A DNA stretch of 38,129 bases, taken from JAIOHN01 sp038258185 (GTDB lineage: Bacteria > Chloroflexota > Anaerolineae > Aggregatilineales > Phototrophicaceae). The notes under the pieces were generated by a model. The model saw only the letters and a program-made list of their open reading frames with translations. It was not told the origin of the DNA and did no database searches. Shown here one piece after another: positions 23,352-32,757 of this stretch. The stretch spans positions 1 to 38,129 of the forward strand of contig JBBSQD010000024.1 in the NCBI GenBank assembly GCA_038258185.1, in the 5' to 3' direction. A program made the translations under genes and the position numbers. Positions within the stretch are counted from its first letter, which is position 1, and each line of letters opens with the position of its first letter.

Positions 23352-25373
23352 ATGAGCCTGACACTACCCTTTTATCTGGAACCGACCAGCCACCTCAACG
23401 GCTTGCAGCAACAACCGAACCCCGCCCCACCCATTTTTGACGCTCAACATTATCTGGCCGACCAGGTTGGTGATGGTCTGGAATATCACTTCGCCACTGG
23501 CGCACTGGAAGGCGCGGCTTACCTCACACTTGATCTGATGTGTACCGGCACAGAAACCGGCATTTTTGCATTGGAATTGCAGGAAGGTGACGATGGGCGC
23601 GTGTTTCAGTATTTCTTCGCTGCCCTGCCCGACGCATCCGCCCGTTTGCGGGTGCCGCTGGAAGCGGTCAATCAGAATCGCTGGATGTACCCCCGTGAAG
23701 GGGCATTGCTGAAGCCCCGTGTCGGCGGTCAGCGCGTCAGCCTGAGTCAGGTGGACAGAATGCGCGTGCTGGTGCATATGCTGGGCAGTGAGCCGCTGGA
23801 CTGGTACATGACGGCCATTCTGGCGACCAATGATGCGCCGCTGCTGCTGCAACAACCACGTCTGTTAGAAGGTGCGCTGCTGGATGAACTGGGGCAAAGT
23901 AATTACCGCACGTGGGAAGGCAAAACCATCACCACGGATGATCTCGAAGCCCGGTTGCAAGCCCAACTGCATGAGTCCGTTCAACACACCTGGCCGCAGA
24001 GCTTTTCGCAGTATGGTGGCTGGACAGCCAAGCAATTTGAGGCCACGGGTTTCTTCCGGACCCAATGGGACGAAAACGCCGAGCGCTGGTGGCTGGTTGA
24101 TCCGCAGGGATACGTCTTCTGGTCAGCCGGACAGGACTGCGTCAACGCGGGAATCGACTCAAATTATACGAACATGGAAAATTGCGTGACAGGGATTCCA
24201 GTCGAAGGGGACCCTCATTTCACCATTTTAAGCGAACGTCACGGCGAAAAATTTATTGATTATTTGCAGGCGAATTTTATGCGTGTTTTTGGTGCGGAAG
24301 ACTGGTACGAAAACTGGAAAAAGATCACGCTGGGTGAGCTGCGCCGTACCGGATTTAACACGATTGCCAACTGGTCAGACTGGAAGATCGCGCGCGAGGC
24401 AGGTTTCCCTTATGTCAGACCGCTGCGTGTTGAAAGAGACCCTATCGCCCCGCGCATTTACCGCGATTTGCCGGACGTGTTCGACCCGCAATTCGAGATT
24501 GAGGCGGAAGCCTTTGCCCAGCAACTGATCGAAACCCGCGACGATCCGGCGTTAATCGGTTACTTTCTGATGAACGAGCCGACATGGGGCTTCGCGCGTG
24601 AAACTCCGGCAGAAGGCATGTTACATACCACCGAAAAATGCGTCAGCCGCAGGGCGCTGGCCGACTTCCTGCGTGAGCGTTATGGGGATGATGATGGCCT
24701 GTCGGCAGCGTGGGGCTTTGCGCTGAGCGCGGAAGAAGTCGCTGAAGGTGCGTGGTATTACACACTGACGGATGCCGCCCGCGCGGATCTGGAAGATTTC
24801 AGCGAATTGATGGTCGGGCGTTATTTCAGCACATTGAGCGAAGCCTGTCGCAAAGTTGACCCCGATCATCTCAATCTGGGAATCCGTTATCATACGGTGC
24901 CGCCGCTATGGGCTGCCGCCGGAATGCGCAGTTTTGACGTGTTCAGCATCAATGGCTACCGCGATCAGGTGCCAGCGGACGACCTGAAAGCTATCCATGA
25001 ATTGCTCAATCTGCCGACGATGATCGGTGAATGGCACATGGGGGCGCTGGATGTGGGCCTGCCTGCGACTGGCGTTGGCCCGCGCGTGGCCGATCAAAGC
25101 GCACGTGGACAGGCTTACCGTGTGTATCTGGAAAAAGCCGCTGCTATCCCGTGGTGTGTGGGGGTGCATCATTTTACCCATTACGATCAATCCGCCCTGG
25201 GACGCTTTGATGGCGAGACGTATAACATCGGTTTTTATGATGTCTGCAACCGCCCCTATACGCCGCTGGTCGAGGCTGCACGCGCGTCTCATGAGCGCAT
25301 GTATCCTGTCGCGCTGGGGGATGTCGAAGCATTTGATGACGCACCAGAATATTTCCCGCGTTTCTTCTTCTGA
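23352..25373 (+). CDS. Agarase-like clan GH-A glycoside hydrolase
   Basis: This 673-aa protein resembles beta-agarase (GH50-like) and related clan GH-A enzymes. Residues 1-170 are a beta-rich domain resembling a carbohydrate-binding sandwich. The catalytic barrel begins with FFRTQWDENAERWWLVDPQG and YVFWSAGQDCVNAG. Glu409 in YFLMNEPTWG is the likely acid/base and Glu560 in TMIGEWHMGALD the likely nucleophile. No signal peptide is visible (MSLTLPFYLEPTSH), so it would act on imported oligosaccharides in the cytoplasm. AAGGGAG 5 nt before the ATG at 23352 sets the start; the longer frame to 23286 is not supported. The real substrate could be another beta-galactan or galactoside. Confidence 0.82.
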   Translation: MSLTLPFYLEPTSHLNGLQQQPNPAPPIFDAQHYLADQVGDGLEYHFATGALEGAAYLTLDLMCTGTETGIFALELQEGDDGRVFQYFFAALPDASARLRVPLEAVNQNRWMYPREGALLKPRVGGQRVSLSQVDRMRVLVHMLGSEPLDWYMTAILATNDAPLLLQQPRLLEGALLDELGQSNYRTWEGKTITTDDLEARLQAQLHESVQHTWPQSFSQYGGWTAKQFEATGFFRTQWDENAERWWLVDPQGYVFWSAGQDCVNAGIDSNYTNMENCVTGIPVEGDPHFTILSERHGEKFIDYLQANFMRVFGAEDWYENWKKITLGELRRTGFNTIANWSDWKIAREAGFPYVRPLRVERDPIAPRIYRDLPDVFDPQFEIEAEAFAQQLIETRDDPALIGYFLMNEPTWGFARETPAEGMLHTTEKCVSRRALADFLRERYGDDDGLSAAWGFALSAEEVAEGAWYYTLTDAARADLEDFSELMVGRYFSTLSEACRKVDPDHLNLGIRYHTVPPLWAAAGMRSFDVFSINGYRDQVPADDLKAIHELLNLPTMIGEWHMGALDVGLPATGVGPRVADQSARGQAYRVYLEKAAAIPWCVGVHHFTHYDQSALGRFDGETYNIGFYDVCNRPYTPLVEAARASHERMYPVALGDVEAFDDAPEYFPRFFF

Positions 25374-25389
25374 TCCACTTCTATCAGTG

Positions 25390-25427
25390 CTGAGGTTTGA
25401 ATGGGCTATGCGTCATTCAAACCTCAG
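25390..25427 (+). terminator. Long-stem terminator after the agarase-like gene
   Basis: CTGAGGTTTGAATG / CATTCAAACCTCAG is a perfect 14-bp stem with a 10-nt loop, 16 nt past the stop. An ATTTGGTTTT tail follows after a short spacer. Confidence 0.75.
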
Positions 25428-25541
25428 TACACGCACATTTGGTTTTAAAATCCACCAACTGCCTCATATCATGTAAGCAAATATGTTATATACTTGCTCG
25501 CTTTAACCTTTACATAAACCTCGTTTGGATTGATTAAAACT

Positions 25542-27320
25542 ATGACTGAACCTATTGCCCTGCTGCTGGTGATTCTGGTGGGCACAATGGTGCTGCTGGC
25601 TTTTGAGTGGGTGCCAGTGGATGTGATCGGAATTGGGGTGATGCTGTCCCTGATTATAACCGGGCTGCTGCCTTCTGAAGATGCCTTTGCCGGCTTCGGC
25701 AGTGACACAGTGATTATGCTGCTGGGGCTGCTCATTATGACTGCGGCCTTAATTCGCACCGGGGTTGTGGAGACTGCGGGGCGGCTTATCCTGCGGCGTA
25801 CCCAGGCGACATCCAACCGTATTCTGCTGGTGGTGATGGTGACTGCTGCTTCGTTAAGCGCATTTTTGAGCAATACTGCCTCCACCGCGTTTTTTCTGCC
25901 GGTGGTATTAGGTATATCTCAGCGCATGAAAGTGAGTGCTTCACGTTTATTGATGCCTTTAGCTTTCGCCACAATTCTGGCCAGCTCACTGACGCTGGTC
26001 AGCACATCGACTAATCTGGTCGTGAATGGGGTCATCACGCAATATGGACTGGAGCCGATGGGGATGTTTGAGCTAACCCCGGTTGGCCTGCCGATTGCGA
26101 TAGCTGGCATTCTCTATATGTTTCTGATCGGCCAGCGCTTAATCCCTGAACGCGCCACCACCAACGATCTGCAATTATCGAGTGATTATGCCTATCTGAC
26201 CGAGGTGGTCATTCTGCCCGAGTCGAGCCTGATTAATCAGACTTTGGAGGAAAGCGGGCTGGGGCGTGACCTTGATCTGAATGTCTTGCGAATCGTACGC
26301 GAAAACAAACGCTACATTACCCCCAGCGCCAATACCCAACTGATGGAGGGTGATCTGCTGCTGGTAGAAGGTCTGCGCGATGATATCCTCAAAATCAAGG
26401 ACACGACCGGAATCGACCTCAAAGCCGATTATAAGCTGGCCGATCCTGAAATCGAAGGCGAAGAGCTGCAACTGGCCGAGGTCATCATCCTGCAAGGGTC
26501 GCCTTTTGTGCAGCGTACCCTTAAGACATTGCGCTTTCGTGAGCGTTTTAACCTGCAAGTGCTGGCGGTCAACCGCAGCAGTCAGACCATCCGCCGCAAA
26601 CTGAGCAGTATCTCACTACGGGTGGGCGATACGATTCTGGTGCAGGGTACCCCGGCCAATCTCTCCGCGCTGGCGGCAGATGATACGCTGCGCATCGTCG
26701 GCGCGTTACCCGGCCAGCGCTATAACACGCGCCGTGCGCCGATTGCGGTGGCTATTTTTGTCGCCGCATTGCTGGCGGCCAGTGTGAATCTGCTCAGTAT
26801 CCCGGTGGCGGTGTTATTAGGGGCAACGCTGACCTTCGTCACCAAATGTATTACGCCGCAGGAAGCCTATCGTCAGATCGAATGGACGATTATTATCCTG
26901 GTCGGGTCGATGCTGTCGTTAGGTATAGCGATGGAACGAACCGGCACGGCGGAATATCTGGCGGGGCTGGTGGTGCAGGTTGCCGGAGGTATGGGCGGGA
27001 TTGCGCTGTTATCACTGTTCTTCGTGCTGGCGGTGCTGCTCACCCAGCCGATGTCGAATCAGGCCGCGGCCATTGTGCTGATTCCGGTGGCTATCCAGAC
27101 GGCGGTTCAGTTGGGGCTTAATCCACGCTCGTTTGCTATGATGATCGCGGTGGCCGCCAGTTGTTCTTATCTCACGCCACTGGAACCGGCCTGTCTGATG
27201 GTCTATGGGCCGGGGCGTTACAAGTTCATGGACTTTGTGAAAGTCGGGTCACTGCTGACGATCATTGTTTATGTCATTGCGATTATCATGGTGCCGATGG
27301 TTTGGCCTTTAACCATCTAA
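25542..27320 (+). CDS. SLC13-type (DASS) transporter with two RCK_C domains
   Basis: This is a 592-aa polytopic protein of the divalent anion:Na+ symporter/ArsB superfamily. Helices cover residues 1-195 and 395-592. Two repeated cytoplasmic TrkA-C (RCK_C) domains lie between them at about 205-290 (LTEVVILPESSLINQTLEES ... LMEGDLLLVEGL) and about 303-385 (LAEVIILQGSPFVQRTLKTL ... LRVGDTILVQGTP). Helix-hairpin motifs such as STSTNLVVNG and LTQPMSNQAAAIVL are typical of the Na+/substrate sites. The family carries sulphate, dicarboxylates or other anions, and RCK_C domains usually sense a ligand. An in-frame TTG at 25530 precedes the ATG at 25542; the ATG is chosen. A hairpin terminator follows, so it is probably transcribed alone. 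Confidence 0.9.
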   Translation: MTEPIALLLVILVGTMVLLAFEWVPVDVIGIGVMLSLIITGLLPSEDAFAGFGSDTVIMLLGLLIMTAALIRTGVVETAGRLILRRTQATSNRILLVVMVTAASLSAFLSNTASTAFFLPVVLGISQRMKVSASRLLMPLAFATILASSLTLVSTSTNLVVNGVITQYGLEPMGMFELTPVGLPIAIAGILYMFLIGQRLIPERATTNDLQLSSDYAYLTEVVILPESSLINQTLEESGLGRDLDLNVLRIVRENKRYITPSANTQLMEGDLLLVEGLRDDILKIKDTTGIDLKADYKLADPEIEGEELQLAEVIILQGSPFVQRTLKTLRFRERFNLQVLAVNRSSQTIRRKLSSISLRVGDTILVQGTPANLSALAADDTLRIVGALPGQRYNTRRAPIAVAIFVAALLAASVNLLSIPVAVLLGATLTFVTKCITPQEAYRQIEWTIIILVGSMLSLGIAMERTGTAEYLAGLVVQVAGGMGGIALLSLFFVLAVLLTQPMSNQAAAIVLIPVAIQTAVQLGLNPRSFAMMIAVAASCSYLTPLEPACLMVYGPGRYKFMDFVKVGSLLTIIVYVIAIIMVPMVWPLTI

Positions 27321-27321
27321 T

Positions 27322-27350
27322 CAGCCTGAAATCGTTTCAGGCTGGTTGAT
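27322..27350 (+). terminator. Terminator of the SLC13-type transporter gene
   Basis: CAGCCTGAAA / TTTCAGGCTG, a perfect 10-bp stem with a TCG loop, starts right after the stop codon. GTTGATTTT follows. Confidence 0.85.
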
Positions 27351-27428
27351 TTTAGCTTACGAAAAGGTTCGCAAGGTTAAAGTAAAGTAATATAGCGAAT
27401 AGCATTTAGAGTCAGGGGTTTTCCAAAC

Positions 27429-28568
27429 ATGCGGATTGGTATTGATGTACGTTATCTTTCTCATGGATTAGTCGGTGGGGTGCATAATCACATTCTATTT
27501 CTGGTGCCTGCACTGATCGAAGCCGGGCCGCAGCATGAATTTTTCCTGTATGCGGATACCAAACGCCCATTTGAATTGAGCGACCTACCTGCCAATGTCA
27601 CCGTGCGCTATCTGCCCTATAAAAACGGCCTGTCCAGCGTGCAGCATGATTTCATGATGCACCGTGTCATGGAGCAGGATAACCTCGATGTGGTGCACTT
27701 CCCGGCCAATTACGGCATCGGCCCCAAAAATGCCCGCACAGTCATCACGCTGCACGATCAGGTCAATATCATGCCGTATCGGTACAATATCCGGCATCAT
27801 CGCAAAGACCTGCGCACCATCACGATGATGGCTTATCTGGGCTATTGCACGCGGCGTGGTCTGGAACAGGCCGATATGATTATCACGATTTCAGATTATT
27901 CCAAACAGCAGATCAGCAAGTTCAGTAACTTTGACCCGGACAAGATTATCCCGGTGACCAATGGGCCGCGTCCCGGCATGGCGCGGGTGACTGACCCAGC
28001 TGTTCTGGAAGATGTGCGCCAGCGCAATCAACTGACCAAACCGTTTATTTTGGGCGATGGCATCAAAAATCCAGCGGCGACAATCAGCGCCTGGAAACTG
28101 CTGCCTGCCGAAATCCGCGACAACTGGCAGATCGTCTTTTTCTCGCGTACCCCTACCCCGCCGGATGTGGTGTTTGAAGGCGTGGATGACGGTTACGTCC
28201 GGCTGCTGGTGCGTCCGTCAGACGCCGACGTGCTGGCGCTATACAGCATGGCCGAAGCGTTTGTCTTCCCATCATGGTATGAAGGTCTGGGGTTGCCGCT
28301 GCTGGAAGCGATGCTCTGTGGTGCGCCGGTGATAGCCTCGGATCGCGGTTCGATCCCGGAAGTGGCCGGGGACGCGGCGTTGATTGCGGACGTAGATGAT
28401 ATTGATCTGTTTGCAACCTACATCCAGCGGGTGTTGACCGATAAGGCCGAGGCAGAACGCTTACGTCAGTTGGGGTATGCTCACGCCGCGCAATTCACAT
28501 GGGACAAAACTGCGCGGCGTGTCATCGAAATTTATGAGCAGACAGTTGAGATGCCGGTTAAGGTCTAA
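27429..28568 (+). CDS. Family 4 glycosyltransferase (GT-B)
   Basis: This is a 379-aa retaining glycosyltransferase. The N-terminal Rossmann domain begins MRIGIDVRYLSHGLVGGVHN with a Gly-rich acceptor loop. The C-terminal donor domain carries AFVFPSWYEGLGLPLLEAML, where the E-x7-E signature (first Glu in YEGLG, second in LLEAM) binds the nucleotide-sugar, and PVIASDRGSIPEVAGDAALI. It is cytoplasmic and without membrane helices. It starts at ATG 27429, 108 nt after the transporter stop and beyond its terminator, and converges on a membrane protein gene with 35 nt between stops. It probably works in surface glycan assembly like the other glycosyltransferases of the window; donor and acceptor are unknown. 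Confidence 0.92.
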   Translation: MRIGIDVRYLSHGLVGGVHNHILFLVPALIEAGPQHEFFLYADTKRPFELSDLPANVTVRYLPYKNGLSSVQHDFMMHRVMEQDNLDVVHFPANYGIGPKNARTVITLHDQVNIMPYRYNIRHHRKDLRTITMMAYLGYCTRRGLEQADMIITISDYSKQQISKFSNFDPDKIIPVTNGPRPGMARVTDPAVLEDVRQRNQLTKPFILGDGIKNPAATISAWKLLPAEIRDNWQIVFFSRTPTPPDVVFEGVDDGYVRLLVRPSDADVLALYSMAEAFVFPSWYEGLGLPLLEAMLCGAPVIASDRGSIPEVAGDAALIADVDDIDLFATYIQRVLTDKAEAERLRQLGYAHAAQFTWDKTARRVIEIYEQTVEMPVKV

Positions 28569-28603
28569 CTCAGTCTGTTTCGTCTTTATCTGTAACGCGC
28601 TGA

Positions 28604-29257
28604 TTATTGGGGTGGCGGACGGCGACGCATCCGGTCACGCAGGCTCTGTACGCGCTGGTCGAGCGTATAATCCGAAGAACTGACCGGTTGAATGGGGTCG
28701 CCCATGTCCAGAGAATTTACCGGATCGTTATTGTTGTAAGGCGCTGCGGACAGACTCTGGCCGCTGACATAGCGACTCAGCGAGGAGTTACGTGTCAGAA
28801 TAAAGCTGAACAGCGCCCCAATCCCAAATGTCAGAACGAATATGGCAATCAGCAGACGGGTCTGATAAGTGGTCAGCAGCATCAGATACCAGGCCACCAG
28901 CACAAAGCTGACCAGACCGGCAATCGTCAGCGCACGAATCACCCGCGAATTGCTCTCGCCACCAATGCGAATCACCATCAGAATACCGAAACCTGCGGCC
29001 AGACCTAAAGCTGACGGGATCATCAGACTGAGAAAGCTGAGGCTTAACTGGGTTTCAGCCGCAAATTCATCTGCCCCGGTATCCACGATTAATGTCCCAA
29101 GAACGATAATCAGGAAAATACCTGTCAGCCAGCCCAGAATATAACCAGGATATTCGCGCAGAGAGGCCATCCACCAGGTAACCAGCAACAGGATAAATCC
29201 CATCACCATAAAGATCATGACATTGCTTAAAAATATTTGCTGAAAGATGTCACCCAT
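28604..29257 (-). CDS. Hypothetical multi-helix membrane protein
   Basis: This 217-aa protein has five predicted membrane helices (about residues 8-30, 38-58, 75-98, 108-130 and 135-155). The cytoplasmic or external tail of 60 residues is Ser/Asn/Asp-rich and ends in a basic, Pro-rich stretch (RVQSLRDRMRRRPPPQ). I do not recognise the family. AAAGGA lies 9 nt before the ATG. It is convergent with the GT4 gene and divergent from the histidine kinase gene. Confidence 0.75.
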   Translation of the reverse strand: MGDIFQQIFLSNVMIFMVMGFILLLVTWWMASLREYPGYILGWLTGIFLIIVLGTLIVDTGADEFAAETQLSLSFLSLMIPSALGLAAGFGILMVIRIGGESNSRVIRALTIAGLVSFVLVAWYLMLLTTYQTRLLIAIFVLTFGIGALFSFILTRNSSLSRYVSGQSLSAAPYNNNDPVNSLDMGDPIQPVSSSDYTLDQRVQSLRDRMRRRPPPQ

Positions 29258-29661
29258 GAGGCAAGTCCTTTACCTGTTTAAACCGCTAACATCATAATTT
29301 ATTTTGTTAAAAATAACATTAACGGGATGCTGAAAAGGTCAATCTGCTAAAGGTTAAACAATGACTTCAGCAGAATGAGTCTATATTAATGGAATAGACG
29401 CGAAATAAAACCCCTACAAACAAAGTGGAAATTATTTGATCTGCAGATCAGCATCAGCGGTAATCCGCACCTTACGCTAACTATAACAATCCTGTAGAAT
29501 AGTTTGGGAGTTCAAACCTCTGATACGATCAATCATCCTCGTCATAGAACCAATTCTGCTGCAGAGGAATTTAATTACATTTTATTGTCTTTTAAGTTTA
29601 TGATAAAAGATGTCTATTAAATTGTTTCAGTCAGTGTTTTTATACAAAGACTTCATGCCTG
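29258..29661. other. Divergent intergenic region upstream of the histidine kinase
   Basis: These 404 nt carry no gene I can support. They contain a perfect 14-nt palindrome TGATCTGCAGATCA (29437-29450). On the plus strand there is a weak promoter-like pair, TTACGC then TAGAAT with a 17-nt spacer, near 29473-29501. The AT-rich remainder shows nothing else. Confidence 0.35.
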
Positions 29662-31755
29662 ATGATTACTGTATCACCGCTTGCCATTTTCTGTTTGGGT
29701 GTTCCCATACTCATCCTTTTGATCATGATTCTGGTGTGGAGCACAAGTAGGCTGACTTATTATCGGCGTACGGTTCTTTACCCGGAAAATACACTGACGA
29801 TCATCACAGAAGTTGATCGAGCGTATCGAATACGCTACACCAATGTCGATTCGCCTGAGTTCGAGTTTTTTGCCTATCCCACCCGTACCATTTTCGAAAT
29901 TACCCCTCCCAATTATCATCAGGTCGCCCGCGCAACATTCGAAAAAGTCCTGCAAACCAAAGTATCGGAAAGTTATGAGCATCGCACGGATACCGAGTCA
30001 GGACACTATATCTGGTATCGTACCGAAATCGACCCCATCATCAGCCGCAATCGCATCACCGGCTTTCGCCTGGTTACGCATAACATCGCTTCGGACAAAC
30101 TCGCCGCTTTGCTTCTGGAAAGTTATAACCATGTGCTGGAAATGCTGGCTCATGGTGCCGATCTGAGCAAGGTTTTATACGATATCGCGGTAATGGTTGA
30201 AGCGGCACGACCCAACACCTTATGTACGATCATGCTGCTGGATAATGATAAAAAGCAACTGTGGAGCAGCGCCAGCCCTACTATATCAGCAGAATACATG
30301 GACGCCATTAACGGGGGCTTTATCGGCCCGGATGCGGGTTCCTGCGGGGCGGCGGTTTTTCGGCGTGAGCGTGTGATCGTAGGCGATATTATGACGCACC
30401 CCTATTGGGTTAACTATCAGGAATTTGCCGTAAAGGCTGGGTTGCGCGCCTGCTGGTCGGAGCCGATTTTCGACTCTGCCGGGAATATTCTGGGGGCGCT
30501 GGGGATGTATTATCGCGAGATCCATACGCCGGACAAAGATGATCTGACGCTGATCCAGAGCGTGGCGCACCTTGCGGGGATTGCGATTGAGAACAGCTTC
30601 AGTCGACAGAAGCTCCAGGAGTCATTTAACAAGATCAAGCGTGCCAAGCAGGAATGGGAATCCACCGTGGACTCGCTTGATCATTTAATTGCCTTATTAG
30701 ACCGCCAGCAGAATATCCTCAGAGTTAACCGCGCGATCAGCAATTGGGGCAGTAATGTGCGGGAGGTCAGAGGCAAAGCCATTCAAACATTATTCCACTC
30801 TGCCGACTTCCAACCGCAGCTAGAGCATGCCTGGGAACATCTGGAAAGCGGCAAAACCACGGCATTTGAGTTCACCGAGATGCGAAATGGCACTCATCTG
30901 CTGGCGCAATTGCATCCCATCTCGACCATAGCGTATAAGGAAAAAGGTCACGCCGAAAGCTATGCGGTCATGGTGATCACGGATATCAGCCAGCAAAAAC
31001 GTCTGGAGCAGGCGCAGTTGGAGAGCCAGGAAGTGCGCATTAAACTGGAAATGGATCAGAAGGTGATCGGGATTCGGCAGGATTTTGTATCCGCTGTTTC
31101 GCACGAATTCCGTACCCCACTGGCGGTGATTAAATCATCTAAAGATATTCTGCAACGCTATCAGAATCGGCTGACGCCGGAGCGCCAGCAAATTCATTTT
31201 GATCGCATCGACGAGCAGGTGAGTTTGATGGTAGAGATGGTTGACCAGGTGTTGTTTATCAGCCAGACAGCCGATAATCGTATCTCTGTCCGCCTCGAAC
31301 GTATTAATCTCAGTGACTTCTGTAACAGCCTGCTCACAGATTTAGATCTGATGTCGGATCAGTCGCATAATCTTATGTTGTATCCCCACAACACAGAAAT
31401 TGTGCTTTTAACCGATATACGCCTGCTACGGCAGATTATCAGCAATCTGGTGACCAATGCCATCAAGTATTCACCGCCTGCTTCCACCATCAGCGTGAAA
31501 TTGGGCTGTGAGGGGGATTTTGCTGTGGTTATGGTTATTGATCAGGGTATAGGTATTCCTCCAGAAGAACAAGCCAGTCTCTTCGAGCCGTTTTATCGAG
31601 CCAGTAATGCCAATGACATTAAGGGTACTGGTCTGGGAATGACCGTCGTTAAAAATGCGGTGGATGTCTTACATGGACAGATTTCATTTACCAGTCAGCC
31701 CGGTGAAGGTTCCACTTTTATCGTCCACTTGCCCATGACCCAAAAGAAAGAATAA
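29662..31755 (+). CDS. Sensor histidine kinase with PAS and GAF domains
   Basis: This is a 697-aa membrane-linked sensor kinase. One N-terminal helix (residues 8-28, AIFCLGVPILILLIMILVW) is followed by a PAS-like domain (42-145), a GAF domain (about 155-312, with NGGFIGPDAGSCGAAVFRRE) and a second PAS domain (about 335-445). The HisKA helix contains VSAVSHEFRTPLAVIK, with His481 as the phosphorylated residue. The ATPase domain (about 580-695) shows the N box NLVTNAIKYSP, G1 VIDQGIGIPPEE, F box LFEPFYRAS and G2 GTGLGMTVVK. The catalytic parts are intact. No response regulator is adjacent, so its partner lies elsewhere. The ATG at 29662 has no clear ribosome site. The signal is unknown. Confidence 0.92.
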   Translation: MITVSPLAIFCLGVPILILLIMILVWSTSRLTYYRRTVLYPENTLTIITEVDRAYRIRYTNVDSPEFEFFAYPTRTIFEITPPNYHQVARATFEKVLQTKVSESYEHRTDTESGHYIWYRTEIDPIISRNRITGFRLVTHNIASDKLAALLLESYNHVLEMLAHGADLSKVLYDIAVMVEAARPNTLCTIMLLDNDKKQLWSSASPTISAEYMDAINGGFIGPDAGSCGAAVFRRERVIVGDIMTHPYWVNYQEFAVKAGLRACWSEPIFDSAGNILGALGMYYREIHTPDKDDLTLIQSVAHLAGIAIENSFSRQKLQESFNKIKRAKQEWESTVDSLDHLIALLDRQQNILRVNRAISNWGSNVREVRGKAIQTLFHSADFQPQLEHAWEHLESGKTTAFEFTEMRNGTHLLAQLHPISTIAYKEKGHAESYAVMVITDISQQKRLEQAQLESQEVRIKLEMDQKVIGIRQDFVSAVSHEFRTPLAVIKSSKDILQRYQNRLTPERQQIHFDRIDEQVSLMVEMVDQVLFISQTADNRISVRLERINLSDFCNSLLTDLDLMSDQSHNLMLYPHNTEIVLLTDIRLLRQIISNLVTNAIKYSPPASTISVKLGCEGDFAVVMVIDQGIGIPPEEQASLFEPFYRASNANDIKGTGLGMTVVKNAVDVLHGQISFTSQPGEGSTFIVHLPMTQKKE

Positions 31756-31822
31756 AGGCAAACCAGCCCACCTCCCCTGCTCAGTCGTTTTGGCTGAGAT
31801 TACGGGCACGCTCGTGCATTTG

Positions 31823-31868
31823 ACCACTCCCAAACGCATTGCAACCACTCCCGAAATTATGATAGAAT
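31823..31868 (+). promoter_or_regulatory. Promoter with 21-nt-spaced direct repeats upstream of the lactonase-like gene
   Basis: TTGCAA (31839-31844) and TAGAAT (31863-31868), separated by 18 nt, make a plausible promoter 28 nt before the start codon. ACCACTCCC occurs twice, at 31823-31831 and 31844-31852. The repeats are exactly 21 bp apart (two helical turns), with one copy beside the -35 box and one in the spacer. Confidence 0.5.
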
Positions 31869-31896
31869 ATTTGATCTAATTTTAGGGGAAATGATT

Positions 31897-32601
31897 ATGA
31901 GCCAGAATGCTCCGCAGCGTTTATATCTGATGCAGGTTGGGTCCGTGCCCGAATATCAGATTCCGGTTGTGTGCTATCTGGTGCAAACGGGTGACGGCAA
32001 GAATATTCTGATTGACACTGGTCTGCCTGAGATCATCCCTGAAGATTCACAGGAGTTCGAGAATGGGCAGGATGTGATCGAGCAGTTGGCGGGCATTGGC
32101 TTAAAACCGGACGATATTGATACAGTTATTTCGACGCATTATGATGGCGACCATGCCGGAAGGCACGCGGCCTTCACGAAGGCGCAATATGTTGTTCAAC
32201 GTGTGCATCATTTGGATGCGGCGACCAACCCGCGTTATGCTGATATTCGACCCCAATGGGATCAGCCAATCGAGCGCATTCGGCTGGTGGACGGAGACAC
32301 GGAACTGCTGCCGGGGCTGGAGCTGATTGAAACGAGTGGGCATGTGCCGGGACATCAATCGGTGCTGCTGCGGCTGCCCAAAACGGGGACAATTTTATTG
32401 ACGATTGACGCTGTACCCTTCGGCGCGGGCTTTACCCGTGACGACCAGGACGACGGTAGCAACCCGGATGCCAAATCGATCCGCGCCAGTACGATTAAAC
32501 TGCTTGATCTGGTCGAAGGGGAGCATATCGGGCTGGTGATTTTCGGACATGACACGGAGCAGTGGGAGACGCTCAAAAAAGCGCCAGAGTTTTACGAATA
32601 A
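31897..32601 (+). CDS. N-acyl-homoserine-lactonase-like metallo-beta-lactamase-fold hydrolase
   Basis: This 234-aa soluble protein has the metallo-beta-lactamase fold, closest in layout to the AHL lactonase family (VVCYLVQTGDGKNILIDTG at the N-terminus). Its metal motif reads STHYDGDHAG: His81, then Asp83 where the canonical H-x-H-x-D-H has its second His, then Asp85 and His86. The other ligands are present: His149 (SGHVPGHQS), Asp171 (LLTIDAVPF) and His218 (IFGHDTEQW). The substitution may change metal choice or substrate. AGGGGA 7 nt before the ATG at 31897 favours this start over 31891. It could quench quorum signals or open another lactone or ester; context does not decide. Confidence 0.88.
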   Translation: MSQNAPQRLYLMQVGSVPEYQIPVVCYLVQTGDGKNILIDTGLPEIIPEDSQEFENGQDVIEQLAGIGLKPDDIDTVISTHYDGDHAGRHAAFTKAQYVVQRVHHLDAATNPRYADIRPQWDQPIERIRLVDGDTELLPGLELIETSGHVPGHQSVLLRLPKTGTILLTIDAVPFGAGFTRDDQDDGSNPDAKSIRASTIKLLDLVEGEHIGLVIFGHDTEQWETLKKAPEFYE

Positions 32602-32695
32602 GGCAGCCTTTAAAAGGATTTACAGGTAGTAGCGATCCAGCCCAATTGACGCAGGCTGGTCAAGTCAGGAAATTCAAACGCCGATACACAAACAA

Positions 32696-32725
32696 AAAGG
32701 GTAAGCCAGACCGGCCTACCCCTTT
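32696..32725 (-). terminator. Terminator of the secreted low-complexity protein gene
   Basis: An imperfect stem (AAAGGGTAAGCC with GGCCTACCCCTTT, one bulge) lies 33 nt past the stop. A TTTTTGTTTG tail follows on the minus strand. Confidence 0.75.
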
Positions 32726-32757
32726 AATGTTTAAGTGAAAAGCTGGAACGCGGATTT

